From an uncultured Lachnospiraceae bacterium (GTDB taxonomy: Bacteria; Bacillota; Clostridia; Lachnospirales; Lachnospiraceae), in contig CAOKPU010000002.1 of assembly GCA_948470755.1 (NCBI GenBank), positions 48,722-112,721 on the forward strand: a DNA stretch of 64,000 nucleotides, written 5' to 3'. The notes beneath the pieces were generated by a model. The model had not been told where the DNA came from. It ran no database searches and worked only from the letters and a program-made list of their open reading frames with translations. Numbering within the stretch: the first letter of the stretch is position 1; every line of letters starts with the position of its first letter. The position numbers were made by a program, and so were the translations under genes. Shown piece by piece: positions 28,201-36,842 of this stretch.

Positions 28201-29207
28201 GTATGTATTGGGAAGAAGTATGGGAAAATGATCCTCAATATGCCTGGAAGATGTACAGGACTTGGAGTGAAATGGCGGGTAAAAGGATGCCGGAACTTTA
28301 TATAGAGGCGGATGGCACTAATATGCTGCAAGTTTGTTTTATGAATCCAATATTCAAAGGAGAGATAAAAGAAAATACGGAAGAATTGAAAAATGGGGAT
28401 TTTGCAAGTGATTACGGGCTATATATTTTAAGGGATAAGACAGTAGACTGTTCTTCCATGCTGGTTTTTGTGGCAAACGATAAGACATTGGGGCATAATC
28501 ATTACGACCAATTATCATTTTCCTTATATTATCATAATATGCCGTTTGTTGTTGATCCGGGCGTCGGAAATTATTTTTCAATTACCAAAAATAATTATGT
28601 TTCTTCGGGGGTTCATGCGACAGTCCAATTTTCAGACGGCGAAAAATGGATTAATTCTGATACGACGTCTTATGACCGCGTTTATTCTAATGAGGGATGG
28701 GTGGAAATCCTATCAGCGAAGGTGGATGCAGGAACAGACAGCCGGCAGGAGCGGACGATTTATTATTTAAAAGAACATGACGTGTTTGTTATTTATGATG
28801 GGATAGATTCCGAATATGATACCAGATGGAATTTGCCGGTTTTAACGATAAGAGATCCTTACGTCAGGGGGGATGAGGTGGTAATGGAAGGGTTTCAGGA
28901 TATAAAAGGCCAATTGCTTTTTTTGAGCGATATAAAAGAGATTGCAATAGAAAGCGCGGTGGGTAATGGTGATCTGCCAAAGCGGGAAGGGGAGGAAGAA
29001 CCGATCATTAATATTATCCATGCCCAAAAAGTGGACGATACAAATTGTTATGGGGCTGTCCTCAATATGGGAGGGGAAAACATAGATTGCCGGCTGATAG
29101 ATGATGAAAACGGCATAAAACAATATTTAATCAGTATAGGGGATAAAAAGTACCGTTTCTGTATGAATGAAGAAGAAAATGGAGGATGTACATTATCTGT
29201 ATTTTAG
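25202..29207 (+). pseudogene. Heparinase II/III-like surface protein, frame broken at a G9 tract
   Basis: The start at 25202 (or 25229) gives a membrane-anchor N-terminus (KWILTAVAIVGTIVVIFDFL). The frame ends at 26216-26218 after a G9 run (26161-26169). With eight Gs it would read through KGGVISDSLPLIVG into the downstream frame, giving about 1334 residues. The second part has beta regions, an alpha-helical toroid-like part, and a heparinase II/III core with GHNHYDQLSFSLYYHN and PFVVDPGVGNYF. This family cleaves uronic-acid polysaccharides by elimination. In a synthesis locus it may trim or release the polymer, as alginate lyase does for alginate. Either phase-variable and OFF, or a count error. 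Confidence 0.78.
26161..26169 (+). repeat. G9 homopolymer inside the heparinase-like gene
   Basis: Nine Gs. Eight would join the two parts of the gene; nine, as here, stops 16 codons later, and ten stops at once (TAA). Confidence 0.85.
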
Positions 29208-29234
29208 AAGGATACAGGAATGTTGGTATATAGG

Positions 29235-29297
29235 ACGCTTCCGGTAACATGCCTTTAGCAGGATGGCTAAAAGCATATTACCGGAAGCGTTTTTTTG
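29235..29297 (+). terminator. Rho-independent terminator before the invertible cassette
   Basis: ACGCTTCCGGTAA (29235-29247) pairs perfectly with 29278-29290, with an inner TTTAGC/GCTAAA stem and a run of seven Ts from 29290. It ends the upstream operon 43 bases before recombination site A. Confidence 0.9.
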
Positions 29298-29339
29298 TAT
29301 TTTCAATAGGGCAGGGGAGGAAAAACATAGAAAGACAGG

Positions 29340-29437
29340 AACAATTGCTGCAAATTGTTAAATCATATCGCCTATTATTATGTTTATGTTGTCAAAAAAC
29401 ATTAGGAACTGAAAATGAAAAATAAATCAGCTTATAT
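29340..29437 (+). repeat. Left inverted repeat with recombination site A
   Basis: Site core AACAATT (29340-29346), spacer GCTGCA (29347-29352), AATTGTT (29353-29359). The repeat then covers the 55-base leader and the first 23 coding bases of the flippase-like gene, identical to the reverse complement of 34777-34874. Confidence 0.85.
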
Positions 29438-30368
29438 TAAATATGTGGGAAATGCTGTAACCGTCTTTGCAGTATTTTTAATTATTAAAAAACTTATATC
29501 CTACGATCTGGATTATAGGATTTTTTTACAACCCAAAACCACCGTTATTATCTTTATTTGCTTAGTTGCCTATATTATAAATGTATTATTGAGTACGGTT
29601 CCATGGATTAAAATGTTGGAAGTAGTTTCAGGGAAAAAAATGCCATATACCACAACAATGTTTGTAAATGTCCGCTCTAATCTGTTTAAATATATCCCCG
29701 GAAATGTATTTCAATATATTGGAAAAAATGAATTGGCTTTGAAATGCAACATCGGACACGCACAAGTAGCCATTTCCACTTTGCTTGATGTCATCGTTAT
29801 GTTTTCCACCTCGCTTCTACTGGGGGTTTTATGCATCAGGGAGTATTTGTTGGTCATTGTAAAAAAATATGTGTCTGCAAAATATGTGATAGCAATTGCC
29901 GCTATACTTCTCATTATTTTCATAGCCGCTTTTTTATATATAAAAAGGAAAAAGCCTGCCTTGCCGGGTGAAGCAATCAAGATTATAAGAAATAAAAACA
30001 ATATAAAAAGCATTCTTCTATGCTTTGCATACTATATGGTTCAAAATATGTGGGTTGGGCTTATTTATGTTGCCGTCTTATTGATGATATCCGGAAAAGG
30101 GATAAGTGAAATACCTTTTTTTCTGATCATCGGTGCTAATGTCATATCTTGGGCGATCGGTTTTATCACTCCCGGAGCGCCAGGCGGGTTGGGGATCCGG
30201 GAAGCGGTTATGATTTTCATTACATATGGGATGTTTGACGAATCCATGATTACATTAACATCCGTACTCTATAGAGTCATTACAGTTCTCGGCGATGCGT
30301 TTGCATTTTTCATCTGCACATGGATTATCAAAGCAACCAATCAACGTTGCAAAGACTTCAATGGCTGA
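29415..30368 (+). CDS. Flippase-like membrane protein 1 (LPG synthase TM family, PF03706)
   Basis: A 317-residue protein with about 8 membrane segments. The family marks are LFKYIPGNVFQYIGKNELA near residue 95 and FITPGAPGGLGIREAVMI near residue 255. The family includes the flippase half of MprF and proteins thought to move lipid-linked sugars. Here it may flip an undecaprenyl-phosphate sugar for a GT-C enzyme (inference). Its start lies in the left inverted repeat, so its leader and first codons are the same as those of its paralog at 34799. It ends 14 bases from the converging oxidoreductase gene. Confidence 0.8.
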   Translation: MKNKSAYIKYVGNAVTVFAVFLIIKKLISYDLDYRIFLQPKTTVIIFICLVAYIINVLLSTVPWIKMLEVVSGKKMPYTTTMFVNVRSNLFKYIPGNVFQYIGKNELALKCNIGHAQVAISTLLDVIVMFSTSLLLGVLCIREYLLVIVKKYVSAKYVIAIAAILLIIFIAAFLYIKRKKPALPGEAIKIIRNKNNIKSILLCFAYYMVQNMWVGLIYVAVLLMISGKGISEIPFFLIIGANVISWAIGFITPGAPGGLGIREAVMIFITYGMFDESMITLTSVLYRVITVLGDAFAFFICTWIIKATNQRCKDFNG

Positions 30369-30382
30369 TGGATGCCCATATT

Positions 30383-31417
30383 TTAAATGATATTTCCGGC
30401 GGTGCGGCGGAATTCATCTACCAATTCCGCCTGTTTTAAGATATTCTTGTAATTTTCTTCCCGCATGGCATCATCTTGTATGCATTGTTCAAATTTCATA
30501 ATGGATTTTAGGAATGTATCATCTGCAGATAGTTTCCGATTGACTGTCCCATTGGCGGTCTTTAAGGCAGCTTCCGGCACAAAACCGGCAGGGGCTGTTA
30601 AAACCCTTCCCGTGGTCAGGCATCCTTTGCTTCCCCATACTTCCAATTCACATTTATAACTATTATCCATGCCGAATGCTATTTGCGCCGTTGCCCCGTC
30701 TTGGTTTACCAACGTGGCGGATCCATAAATATCTACCTCAAATTCGTCGGTATAATTCATTTGGGCTGCTGTAATATGAGCAGTTTCACCTAAAAGCATA
30801 GCCGCATACTTAATGGTGTAGCCGCCTGCATCAATCAGCGCGCCCCCTCCTAATTCTTTATTATAACGGAAATCATTGACAGCTCTTTGAGGAAATCCGA
30901 AGCTGATCCTATATAAACGGACATCTCCGATTTCTCCTCTTTCTATAATTTGCGCAATTTCTTTTAATTGATTATGGAATGCAAACATATAGTTTTCATG
31001 CAAAGCCTTCTTTTTTTGCCCTGCAAGCCTGACCAGCTCTTTCGTATCAGCAGTATTTGTAGTTGAAGGTTTTTCCAATAATACATGAAGATTGTTTTCC
31101 AATGCTTTTTTTGCCCATGGATAATGAAGGGCGGGGGGCAGCGGTATATAGATCGCGTCTATTTCATCCGATTCTACGATTTCAGTGTAACTGTCAAATA
31201 TTTTCCCGCCGTATTCGTCAATAAATTTTTTCGCCTTATCTCTTTCCTGACAAAGTACCGCTTCTATTTTTTCCGCATCGTTTTCTTCCATTCCAAAACG
31301 TTCTTGCTTGCTGCATATGCCAATTCCTGCAAACTGAAAAGAGGATATTTTGCTTAAAGCCGGCATAAAGCGGCGGTAGGCGATTTCTGATGGGCAAATT
31401 ATACCTATTCTGATCAT
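30383..31417 (-). CDS. Gfo/Idh/MocA-family sugar oxidoreductase
   Basis: The start at 31417 is preferred over 31429 because GGAGGG lies just before it, giving 344 residues. The N-terminus MIRIGIICPSEIAYRRFMPAL is a dinucleotide fold. VLLEKPSTTNTADTKELV contains the EKP motif of the family, and GGGALIDAGGYTIKYA matches the substrate-side helix with the D-x-G-x2-x3 block. It is the last gene of the minus-strand cassette operon. Next to an NDP-hexose 2,3-dehydratase, it is most likely the 3-ketoreductase that completes 2-deoxygenation of a nucleotide sugar. That role is known for such pairs in deoxysugar pathways. Confidence 0.85.
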   Translation of the reverse strand: MIRIGIICPSEIAYRRFMPALSKISSFQFAGIGICSKQERFGMEENDAEKIEAVLCQERDKAKKFIDEYGGKIFDSYTEIVESDEIDAIYIPLPPALHYPWAKKALENNLHVLLEKPSTTNTADTKELVRLAGQKKKALHENYMFAFHNQLKEIAQIIERGEIGDVRLYRISFGFPQRAVNDFRYNKELGGGALIDAGGYTIKYAAMLLGETAHITAAQMNYTDEFEVDIYGSATLVNQDGATAQIAFGMDNSYKCELEVWGSKGCLTTGRVLTAPAGFVPEAALKTANGTVNRKLSADDTFLKSIMKFEQCIQDDAMREENYKNILKQAELVDEFRRTAGNII

Positions 31418-31432
31418 TTTTCCCTCCATACT

Positions 31433-32824
31433 TTATATTTTAATTAGAGACAGCAAATTTCTAAGTTGGATGTTCAAACAATTATTAATCTGGATTAAAC
31501 AGTTTAATGTCCTGTAATCCGTCCAAAAATATCCCGGCGGAAGTTCAAATAAATCGGATTCTTTTATTTCCATAATCACGTTTCTGTTTTGCTCATGGAA
31601 AAACCTACCGCCTTCTTCCGATAATTTGACATCCAGTATAATCCCGTCTTTATTAGCTAAATGACGATAAAACAGCCGTTCCGCCTCATTATCATAAAAA
31701 TGATTATGTGTAGGTTCCCATTGGATGCTGGGTCCTAACTCCACCTTATCGAACGTTCCTATTTCATTTTTGGCAGAGACAAGATATTTTACTATACCGT
31801 CCATCTTACATGTAAGAAGCCCAAAGGTTGCCTCGCCAACTGCCTTAAAAAGCGGCTGGGTCCAATGCTGTACTTCTCTTCCTGAGATAGCTATATCGTA
31901 ATACCTTACCATAAAATCCGCCTGTTTGGAACATGTAATGCCAAACTCATCCACCTTCCAATCCACAAGCTGGTTTAAAGGTATCCTTGCTTTCGTGACG
32001 TCTTTAAACATCTTGTAATTATTCAAATATTGGTAAATCACAGGCAATGTATTGATTGGCTGCGCTTCAAAAAAGGAACGGAAAAGCGCCTGATCTTCAA
32101 ATTTATTTTCCAGGGCTTTCATTTCTTCCTTCGCAAACGATACGGTACTGACAGGAATGCCTGATAAAACGGTTCTTGTATCCATATTTACAAGATTATC
32201 TATTTCCATTAATTTTTTGATCTGCCCCAATGTCATCCATTTAAAATTTGCATATAACGGAATCTCTTCATCGACCTCCATAATCATATTGCGGTTTCTT
32301 TTTTTATAAAACCGGGAAGCCTGTTCTGACTGGATCTGGTCATAAATTACCGTGTAATTGGAAGAATTCTCAAAATATTTAAAATACAAGGGCAGCTTTC
32401 CGCCATGAGCCCTTGTAAAATTGCTTTTTGTAGCCTGGATCGTCGGCGATATCTGGACACAATTAATATTTCCGGGTTCTATCTTCGCCTGCATAAGGAA
32501 GTTAAGGACTCCATCGATTTCCTTACAGATAATGCCTAGATATCCTATTTCCGGTTGGATGATAATAGGCTGTTCCCTTACAAAATGGTCATTTTCAAAT
32601 AACCGCATGCCTTTTATGGAAAAAAAACTGCGCTTTCTGTTCAATATCTCGCCGTTATAATCATCATAAAACCAAAATGTGCTGTCATTAATACTGCATT
32701 CCTGAATATTCACATAGGTTGTCTCATTCAATTCTTTAATCCATTCCAAAAGGGCTTCTGTAGAGTTTACGTTGCCTTCCGTGTCAGCCCATGAAATGAA
32801 TATTTTTTTTAATATTTCTTTCAT
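31433..32824 (-). CDS. NDP-hexose 2,3-dehydratase family protein
   Basis: A 463-residue protein built from two similar halves of about 220 residues. Paired landmarks are YLGIICKEIDGVLNFLMQAK / FGLLTCKMDGIVKYLVSAK and ENRNVIMEI / NRNMIMEV. This duplication is typical of the TylCVI/EvaA enzymes, which remove water between C2 and C3 of an NDP-4-keto-6-deoxy sugar. The best known members act in antibiotic deoxysugar pathways, so its presence in a switchable surface-glycan cassette is notable. ATG 32824 follows AGGAAAG. The neighbouring oxidoreductase is the expected partner. The nucleotide (TDP, GDP or CDP) is not decided by sequence. Confidence 0.85.
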   Translation of the reverse strand: MKEILKKIFISWADTEGNVNSTEALLEWIKELNETTYVNIQECSINDSTFWFYDDYNGEILNRKRSFFSIKGMRLFENDHFVREQPIIIQPEIGYLGIICKEIDGVLNFLMQAKIEPGNINCVQISPTIQATKSNFTRAHGGKLPLYFKYFENSSNYTVIYDQIQSEQASRFYKKRNRNMIMEVDEEIPLYANFKWMTLGQIKKLMEIDNLVNMDTRTVLSGIPVSTVSFAKEEMKALENKFEDQALFRSFFEAQPINTLPVIYQYLNNYKMFKDVTKARIPLNQLVDWKVDEFGITCSKQADFMVRYYDIAISGREVQHWTQPLFKAVGEATFGLLTCKMDGIVKYLVSAKNEIGTFDKVELGPSIQWEPTHNHFYDNEAERLFYRHLANKDGIILDVKLSEEGGRFFHEQNRNVIMEIKESDLFELPPGYFWTDYRTLNCLIQINNCLNIQLRNLLSLIKI

Positions 32825-32836
32825 CGTCTTTCCTAA

Positions 32837-33859
32837 TCAGCTATTCAGCTTTTTTTCCTCTTTATAAAAATAATATTTTTGTGCCGCCCTTAAAACAGGA
32901 ATATACAAAAAACGAGGAAGCATCTGTTCCAGCCTGATTTGTATAGCGATGATTCCGGAATGTCTTTTTTCAAAAACCCCGGCATCTGACCAAGGAGATT
33001 TTTCCTTATAATGTTCATATATACTTCTAAAAGGATGTTCATTTCCTTCCTCCCACGGACGCTCACCATTGTACTTTGCACAATGATAGACCACTGCTTC
33101 TTTATCCGCTTTTTCCATATCCTGAGCGGAATAAAACTCTTCTGCGGATATGCCGACCGCAGGGTATAAAAGCTTTCTGTTTAATAAATAATAATTAGAA
33201 TAATAATTATATTTCAAATCCAGCAGCCCTATTTTATTCCTGCTCTCCTCTTTACGGCTAAAGAGAATATTCGTAATATCCTGATCTCCCAATACATATT
33301 GCCGGGGAGAGTTTTTTAGAAAATCCCAATATTGCCGGTAGCAATGTTCCTTTTTCCAGACAGGCATGTTGTATAAAATAATTCCGCCATTATAATAAGG
33401 AGCCTTATCCTCCATTCCCAATTTCCTTTTATAGAAATCCCACATTGCATCAATAACCATATACAAGGGTTTCTCTAATTCCATTTCAAAGAGTTCTTCC
33501 AAGGAACCATTAATCACCGTATCTGAATCAATATATAACAGCCGCTCCGCATCCTTATCGACTTCTGCCGTAATTAAATTCTTTAAATATGGGGAATAAG
33601 TCTTTCCCTTGTGCTTTTTTATTCCTTTTGATTCCAATTGCCTGCAGATTTTTGCAGAGTCGATATAATGAAAGCCCCTTCCATATTTATCAATTAACCC
33701 GGATATTTTTTTCATATTTTCCTGGCTAATTTCATCCCCTGCCAGATAGACATCAATGCTTTCCGCATTCTTGTTATGTTCCAGTAAAGAATAGATGGAT
33801 ACGCCCGTCATGGGCATGTAGACATCATTACAAATATAGGCCACATGTAGTTTACTCAC
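32837..33859 (-). CDS. GT8-family glycosyltransferase
   Basis: The likely start is GTG at 33859 (VSKLHVAYICNDVY), because AAAGGAGGAG precedes it; this makes 340 residues and overlaps the upstream stop by 8 bases (GTGAGTAA). An ATG at 33880 is also in frame but lacks that spacing. GT8 marks are RLLYIDSDTVI (metal-binding DxD), APYYNGGIILYN, GDQDITN and a late HCAKYNGERPW. It is a retaining GT-A enzyme, cytoplasmic or membrane-associated. It may transfer the deoxysugar made by the two genes downstream, which is inference from the operon. Confidence 0.88.
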   Translation of the reverse strand: MSKLHVAYICNDVYMPMTGVSIYSLLEHNKNAESIDVYLAGDEISQENMKKISGLIDKYGRGFHYIDSAKICRQLESKGIKKHKGKTYSPYLKNLITAEVDKDAERLLYIDSDTVINGSLEELFEMELEKPLYMVIDAMWDFYKRKLGMEDKAPYYNGGIILYNMPVWKKEHCYRQYWDFLKNSPRQYVLGDQDITNILFSRKEESRNKIGLLDLKYNYYSNYYLLNRKLLYPAVGISAEEFYSAQDMEKADKEAVVYHCAKYNGERPWEEGNEHPFRSIYEHYKEKSPWSDAGVFEKRHSGIIAIQIRLEQMLPRFLYIPVLRAAQKYYFYKEEKKLNS

Positions 33860-34799
33860 CTTGCTCCTCCTTTGCGCCATTGCTTATTTTCAGGGCAGCT
33901 AAGCCAATGAGAAAGGCCAACCCGTCACTGATCACCGAGATAATCCTATATACTACGGAAGACAGCATGATTACGGATTCATCGAACATGCCTTGGGTAA
34001 TGAGGATCATAACAACTTCCCGGATTCCCAGACCTCCCGGGGCTCCCGGGACTACAAATCCTATAACACCGGATATAATATTGGCCCCCATAATCAAGAG
34101 AACGGGAATCTCACGAAAGGAATTCCCTGATATTACAAACAAAACCGTCATATAGACCGCCCCAACCCACAAATTCTGCAGTATATAATAAAAAACACAA
34201 ACAGCTAATTTTTTGGGATTTGTTTTATTTCTTAGTATCAGTAAGATTTTTTCCTGGAGCTTTTTCTTTATGATCAAAAGAACGACAAAGAAAAACAATA
34301 TGGCCGCCCCTGCCCCCAAGGCCACAACATATTTCACGGAAACATATGTCTTTATAACTGTAAAAAAATAATCTTTGATACATAGGCTTCCTAGTATTAA
34401 TGCTGTAACTAGCATAACAATAACATCCAATACTGTTGCTGTTGCTACTTGTCCATGCCCTATGCTGCACTTGATAGCAAGTTCGTTTTTCCCAATATAT
34501 TGGAACACATTTCCCGGAATATATTTCAAAAGATTAGATCTGACATTGACAAACATAGTTGTTATGAACGGCATCTTTTTACCGGAAATAATTTCAACCA
34601 TCTTCATCCAGGGAATCGTACTTAAGATGACATTCAAGGCATATGCAAAAACGCATATTATGAAAATTGCCATTGTTGCTGGCTGAAAAAGCATCTTATA
34701 ATCTAAATCATAAGATAATAGCTTTTTAATGATTAGAATAATTGCAAGAACAGTTAAGCCGTTTCCAATATATTTGATATAAGCTGATTTATTTTTCAT
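33852..34799 (-). CDS. Flippase-like membrane protein 2 (LPG synthase TM family, PF03706)
   Basis: 315 residues, clearly paralogous to the 29415 gene, with LLKYIPGNVFQYIGKNELA and VVPGAPGGLGIREVVMI conserved. The first 7-8 codons and 75 upstream bases are identical to those of the paralog because they lie in the inverted repeat; similarity then drops. It leads the minus-strand operon of the cassette. Recombination between the repeats would therefore exchange whole genes without harming either start. Confidence 0.82.
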   Translation of the reverse strand: MKNKSAYIKYIGNGLTVLAIILIIKKLLSYDLDYKMLFQPATMAIFIICVFAYALNVILSTIPWMKMVEIISGKKMPFITTMFVNVRSNLLKYIPGNVFQYIGKNELAIKCSIGHGQVATATVLDVIVMLVTALILGSLCIKDYFFTVIKTYVSVKYVVALGAGAAILFFFVVLLIIKKKLQEKILLILRNKTNPKKLAVCVFYYILQNLWVGAVYMTVLFVISGNSFREIPVLLIMGANIISGVIGFVVPGAPGGLGIREVVMILITQGMFDESVIMLSSVVYRIISVISDGLAFLIGLAALKISNGAKEEQGE

Positions 34800-34874
34800 T
34801 TTCAGTTCCTAATGTTTTTTGACAACATAAACATAATAATAGGCGATATGATTTAACAATTTGCAGCAATTGTT
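34777..34874 (-). repeat. Right inverted repeat with recombination site B
   Basis: Site core AACAATT (34855-34861), spacer TGCAGC (34862-34867), AATTGTT (34868-34874). The spacer is the reverse complement of that in site A, so A and B are in opposite orientation and would support inversion. Confidence 0.85.
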
Positions 34875-34914
34875 TGTTAAAAATACGAATAAAAGCTTAA
34901 AAGGAGGATATGGT

Positions 34915-35487
34915 ATGGCGACGACTCAACCAATAAGAAGCAAAAAAAAGATTGAAGAATTAAAGGAATATTTTTTACAGAAAAATGAGATGAGAAATTA
35001 TGCTCTGGTCGTGACGGGGATAAATCTTCCATTAAGAATTAGTGATTTGCTGTCAATAAAATGGGGACAAGTATACGATATAAAAAGGGAGCGTTATATG
35101 ACGCATATCGTATTAACCGAGAAAAAAACAGGAAAAAAGAATATGCTGCCTTTAAATGATAAAATACAGTCCGCTTTGGATTTATTAAGAGACAGCACCG
35201 GGAATATTTCAAATGACATGTATGTTTTCCATACTTTAGATGGCGAAAAACCGTTATCCCGTATCTCCGCATACCTTATTATACATAATGCGGCGGAATC
35301 TATAGGGTTGCAGAATATAGGATGCCACTCTTTAAGGAAAACATTTGGTTATCACGCATGGAAGAACGGGGTGCATCTGGCTTTAATTATGAGTATCTAT
35401 AATCATTCATCGGTTCATGTTACCAGAAGATATTTGGGGATCGAGCAAGATGACAAGGATAATGTCTTTTATTCATTGAATTTATAG
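34915..35487 (+). CDS. Single-domain tyrosine recombinase
   Basis: The start ATG 34915 follows AAGGAGG (34901-34907), giving 190 residues. The visible catalytic set is Arg41 (LPLRISDLL), Lys71 in the TEKKTGKK hairpin, His138 and Arg141 (GCHSLRKTFG), His164 (YNHSS) and Tyr173 (TRRYLGI). There is only a short N-terminal part and no core-binding SAM-like domain, as in small invertases of Firmicutes and Bacteroidota. It lies between sites B and C, so it is the obvious enzyme for this locus. Its promoter is not clear; transcription may enter across site B and so depend on orientation. Confidence 0.88.
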   Translation: MATTQPIRSKKKIEELKEYFLQKNEMRNYALVVTGINLPLRISDLLSIKWGQVYDIKRERYMTHIVLTEKKTGKKNMLPLNDKIQSALDLLRDSTGNISNDMYVFHTLDGEKPLSRISAYLIIHNAAESIGLQNIGCHSLRKTFGYHAWKNGVHLALIMSIYNHSSVHVTRRYLGIEQDDKDNVFYSLNL

Positions 35488-35538
35488 CGTATGTAAATGC
35501 TTGTAATCCCAATTAAATTGTGATAGACTAAGTAAATG

Positions 35539-35563
35539 TAACAAACAATTGCTGCAAACTGTT
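35539..35563 (+). repeat. Third recombination site (C)
   Basis: AACAATT (35544-35550), spacer GCTGCA (35551-35556), AACTGTT (35557-35563, one mismatch to the other sites). The preceding AACA is shared with site B's outer side. It has the same orientation as site A and opposite to B. A-C recombination would delete about 6.2 kb; B-C would flip the recombinase gene. Confidence 0.7.
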
Positions 35564-35747
35564 GAATTTTTTACCGTTATGGGTTGGTAGTTTAGAAATG
35601 GATTAGGTATATGCGGCGGAAAAAATTTGCCGGGTGTTCTTATATTAGCAATATTTGAAATGAAATACTATTGTTTCAATGTAAGGTAATGACATGTCTA
35701 TTGATAGGAAATACAAGAGGCAGATATAGGGAGAGGAAGAGCAGAAA
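35564..35747. other. Gap between site C and the GT2 gene
   Basis: No gene was found. TTGAAA (35656-35661) and TTTCAA flank a short inverted repeat, and a GGGAGAGGAAG ribosome site precedes 35748. I see no convincing promoter. Confidence 0.4.
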
Positions 35748-36842
35748 ATGCAGAAAAGCGAATGGTTTGCTAAAAAAGACTTTTATGGGGGAAAAAAAGA
35801 AATTGCATCGACGCTGATATACGGAAACAGGGATTTTGATGATTTTGGCATATCTGCCTGCATTGCCATTCCTACTTACCATAGACCGGATTTGTTAGAA
35901 GAAGCCTTAAGAAGTGCAGTGAAGCAAAAGACAAAAAATTTTGAAATTATAGTTGTGGATAATGAAAGTGCTATCAATCAGGAAACGGATGAATTGATGA
36001 AGCGGTATGCAAAAAAATATCCGTTTATTTCTTATTATAGAAATAATGCGAATCTGGGTATGGTTGGCAACTGGAACCGCTGCATAGAACTATCCAATAG
36101 GAAATGGACGGTAATGCTGCATGATGATGATTTGTTGGAGGAGGATTATCTAGAAACTGTGCTGCCTATAGCGGAAAGGTCAGACTGTACTTTGGCAGGT
36201 ACTTTTCATTATAACTATTTCAGGGCAAAGAAAGAAGGGAAAAACGAATATGCGAAAGGGCTTTCTATGGCGCAGAAAGTCTTTTCTAAGTTCAGATGTG
36301 GAAAAGCTTTTTTGCTAAGACCTGAAGACTTAATAAAAAATATTCTTCCATCTCCGGTGGGAGTTTTATTGCGTACGTCAAAGGCGATAGAATTTGGGGG
36401 ATATGACTGCACTCCGGCCGGGGAGGGGATTGTAGATGGTAAATTCCACTTTAATCATATTTGCAATGGCAGGGCCATCATTATACCGCAGGTTCTGTCT
36501 TATAAGGGGATAGGGGATAATGATTTTCTGCGTATTGAGATGCAGAAAAAAATCATTACTGATTTTTATACGTATGCCAGACATTATGCAAAAAAATATT
36601 GCGGTTATAACAGTCTCCGTAAGATTACATTGGATATTACGGTAACATATCAGGCTTACGGGATTAAAGAAAAATATGTTAAAGAAGAGAAAAATAAAAA
36701 AGAAATTGATGATCTGCTGGCAAGCTTGGGGGTAAGTAAAATTATTAGGAAATTGAACAAACGGATATTATTTTTGCTGACATGTCTTAGCTTGAGCAAT
36801 CTGATTTTTAGGAAAGACGCTGCAGGTTGGGGACGGATATGA
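35748..36842 (+). CDS. GT2 glycosyltransferase
   Basis: A 364-residue GT-A enzyme. CIAIPTYHRPDLLEEAL and IIVVDNESA form the nucleotide-binding part, and LHDDDLLEEDYLE near residue 125 is the DxD metal motif. A hydrophobic segment close to the C-terminus (ILFLLTCLSLSNLIF) could tether it to the membrane. It shares ATGA with the following flippase-like gene, so the two are translationally coupled, the arrangement expected when one loads a lipid and the other flips it. The first 35 residues are unlike standard GT2 starts. Confidence 0.87.
   Translation: MQKSEWFAKKDFYGGKKEIASTLIYGNRDFDDFGISACIAIPTYHRPDLLEEALRSAVKQKTKNFEIIVVDNESAINQETDELMKRYAKKYPFISYYRNNANLGMVGNWNRCIELSNRKWTVMLHDDDLLEEDYLETVLPIAERSDCTLAGTFHYNYFRAKKEGKNEYAKGLSMAQKVFSKFRCGKAFLLRPEDLIKNILPSPVGVLLRTSKAIEFGGYDCTPAGEGIVDGKFHFNHICNGRAIIIPQVLSYKGIGDNDFLRIEMQKKIITDFYTYARHYAKKYCGYNSLRKITLDITVTYQAYGIKEKYVKEEKNKKEIDDLLASLGVSKIIRKLNKRILFLLTCLSLSNLIFRKDAAGWGRI

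Larger units (their letters stand above)
29340..34874. mobile_element. Putative invertible glycan cassette (5.5 kb)
   Basis: The segment is bounded by a perfect 98-bp inverted repeat (29340-29437 and 34777-34874). The outermost 20 bases at each end form a core site with 7-bp arms around an asymmetric 6-bp spacer. Inside are one plus-strand gene (flippase-like 1) and a four-gene minus-strand operon (flippase-like 2, GT8, 2,3-dehydratase, oxidoreductase). A tyrosine recombinase starts 41 bases outside the right end. Inversion would place the operon, rather than flippase 1, next to site A on the plus strand. The layout is seen directly; the switching is inference. Confidence 0.75.

Noticed and set aside
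26241-29207. Heparinase-like part as an independent gene
   Set aside because: No ATG with a ribosome site begins this frame (its first start is a TTG), and removing one G from the tract at 26161 joins it smoothly to the upstream anchored part.
34819-34852. TTGACA in the right repeat as the recombinase promoter
   Set aside because: The sequence at the correct -10 distance is GGCGAT; the nearest TATGAT is 22 bases away, too far.
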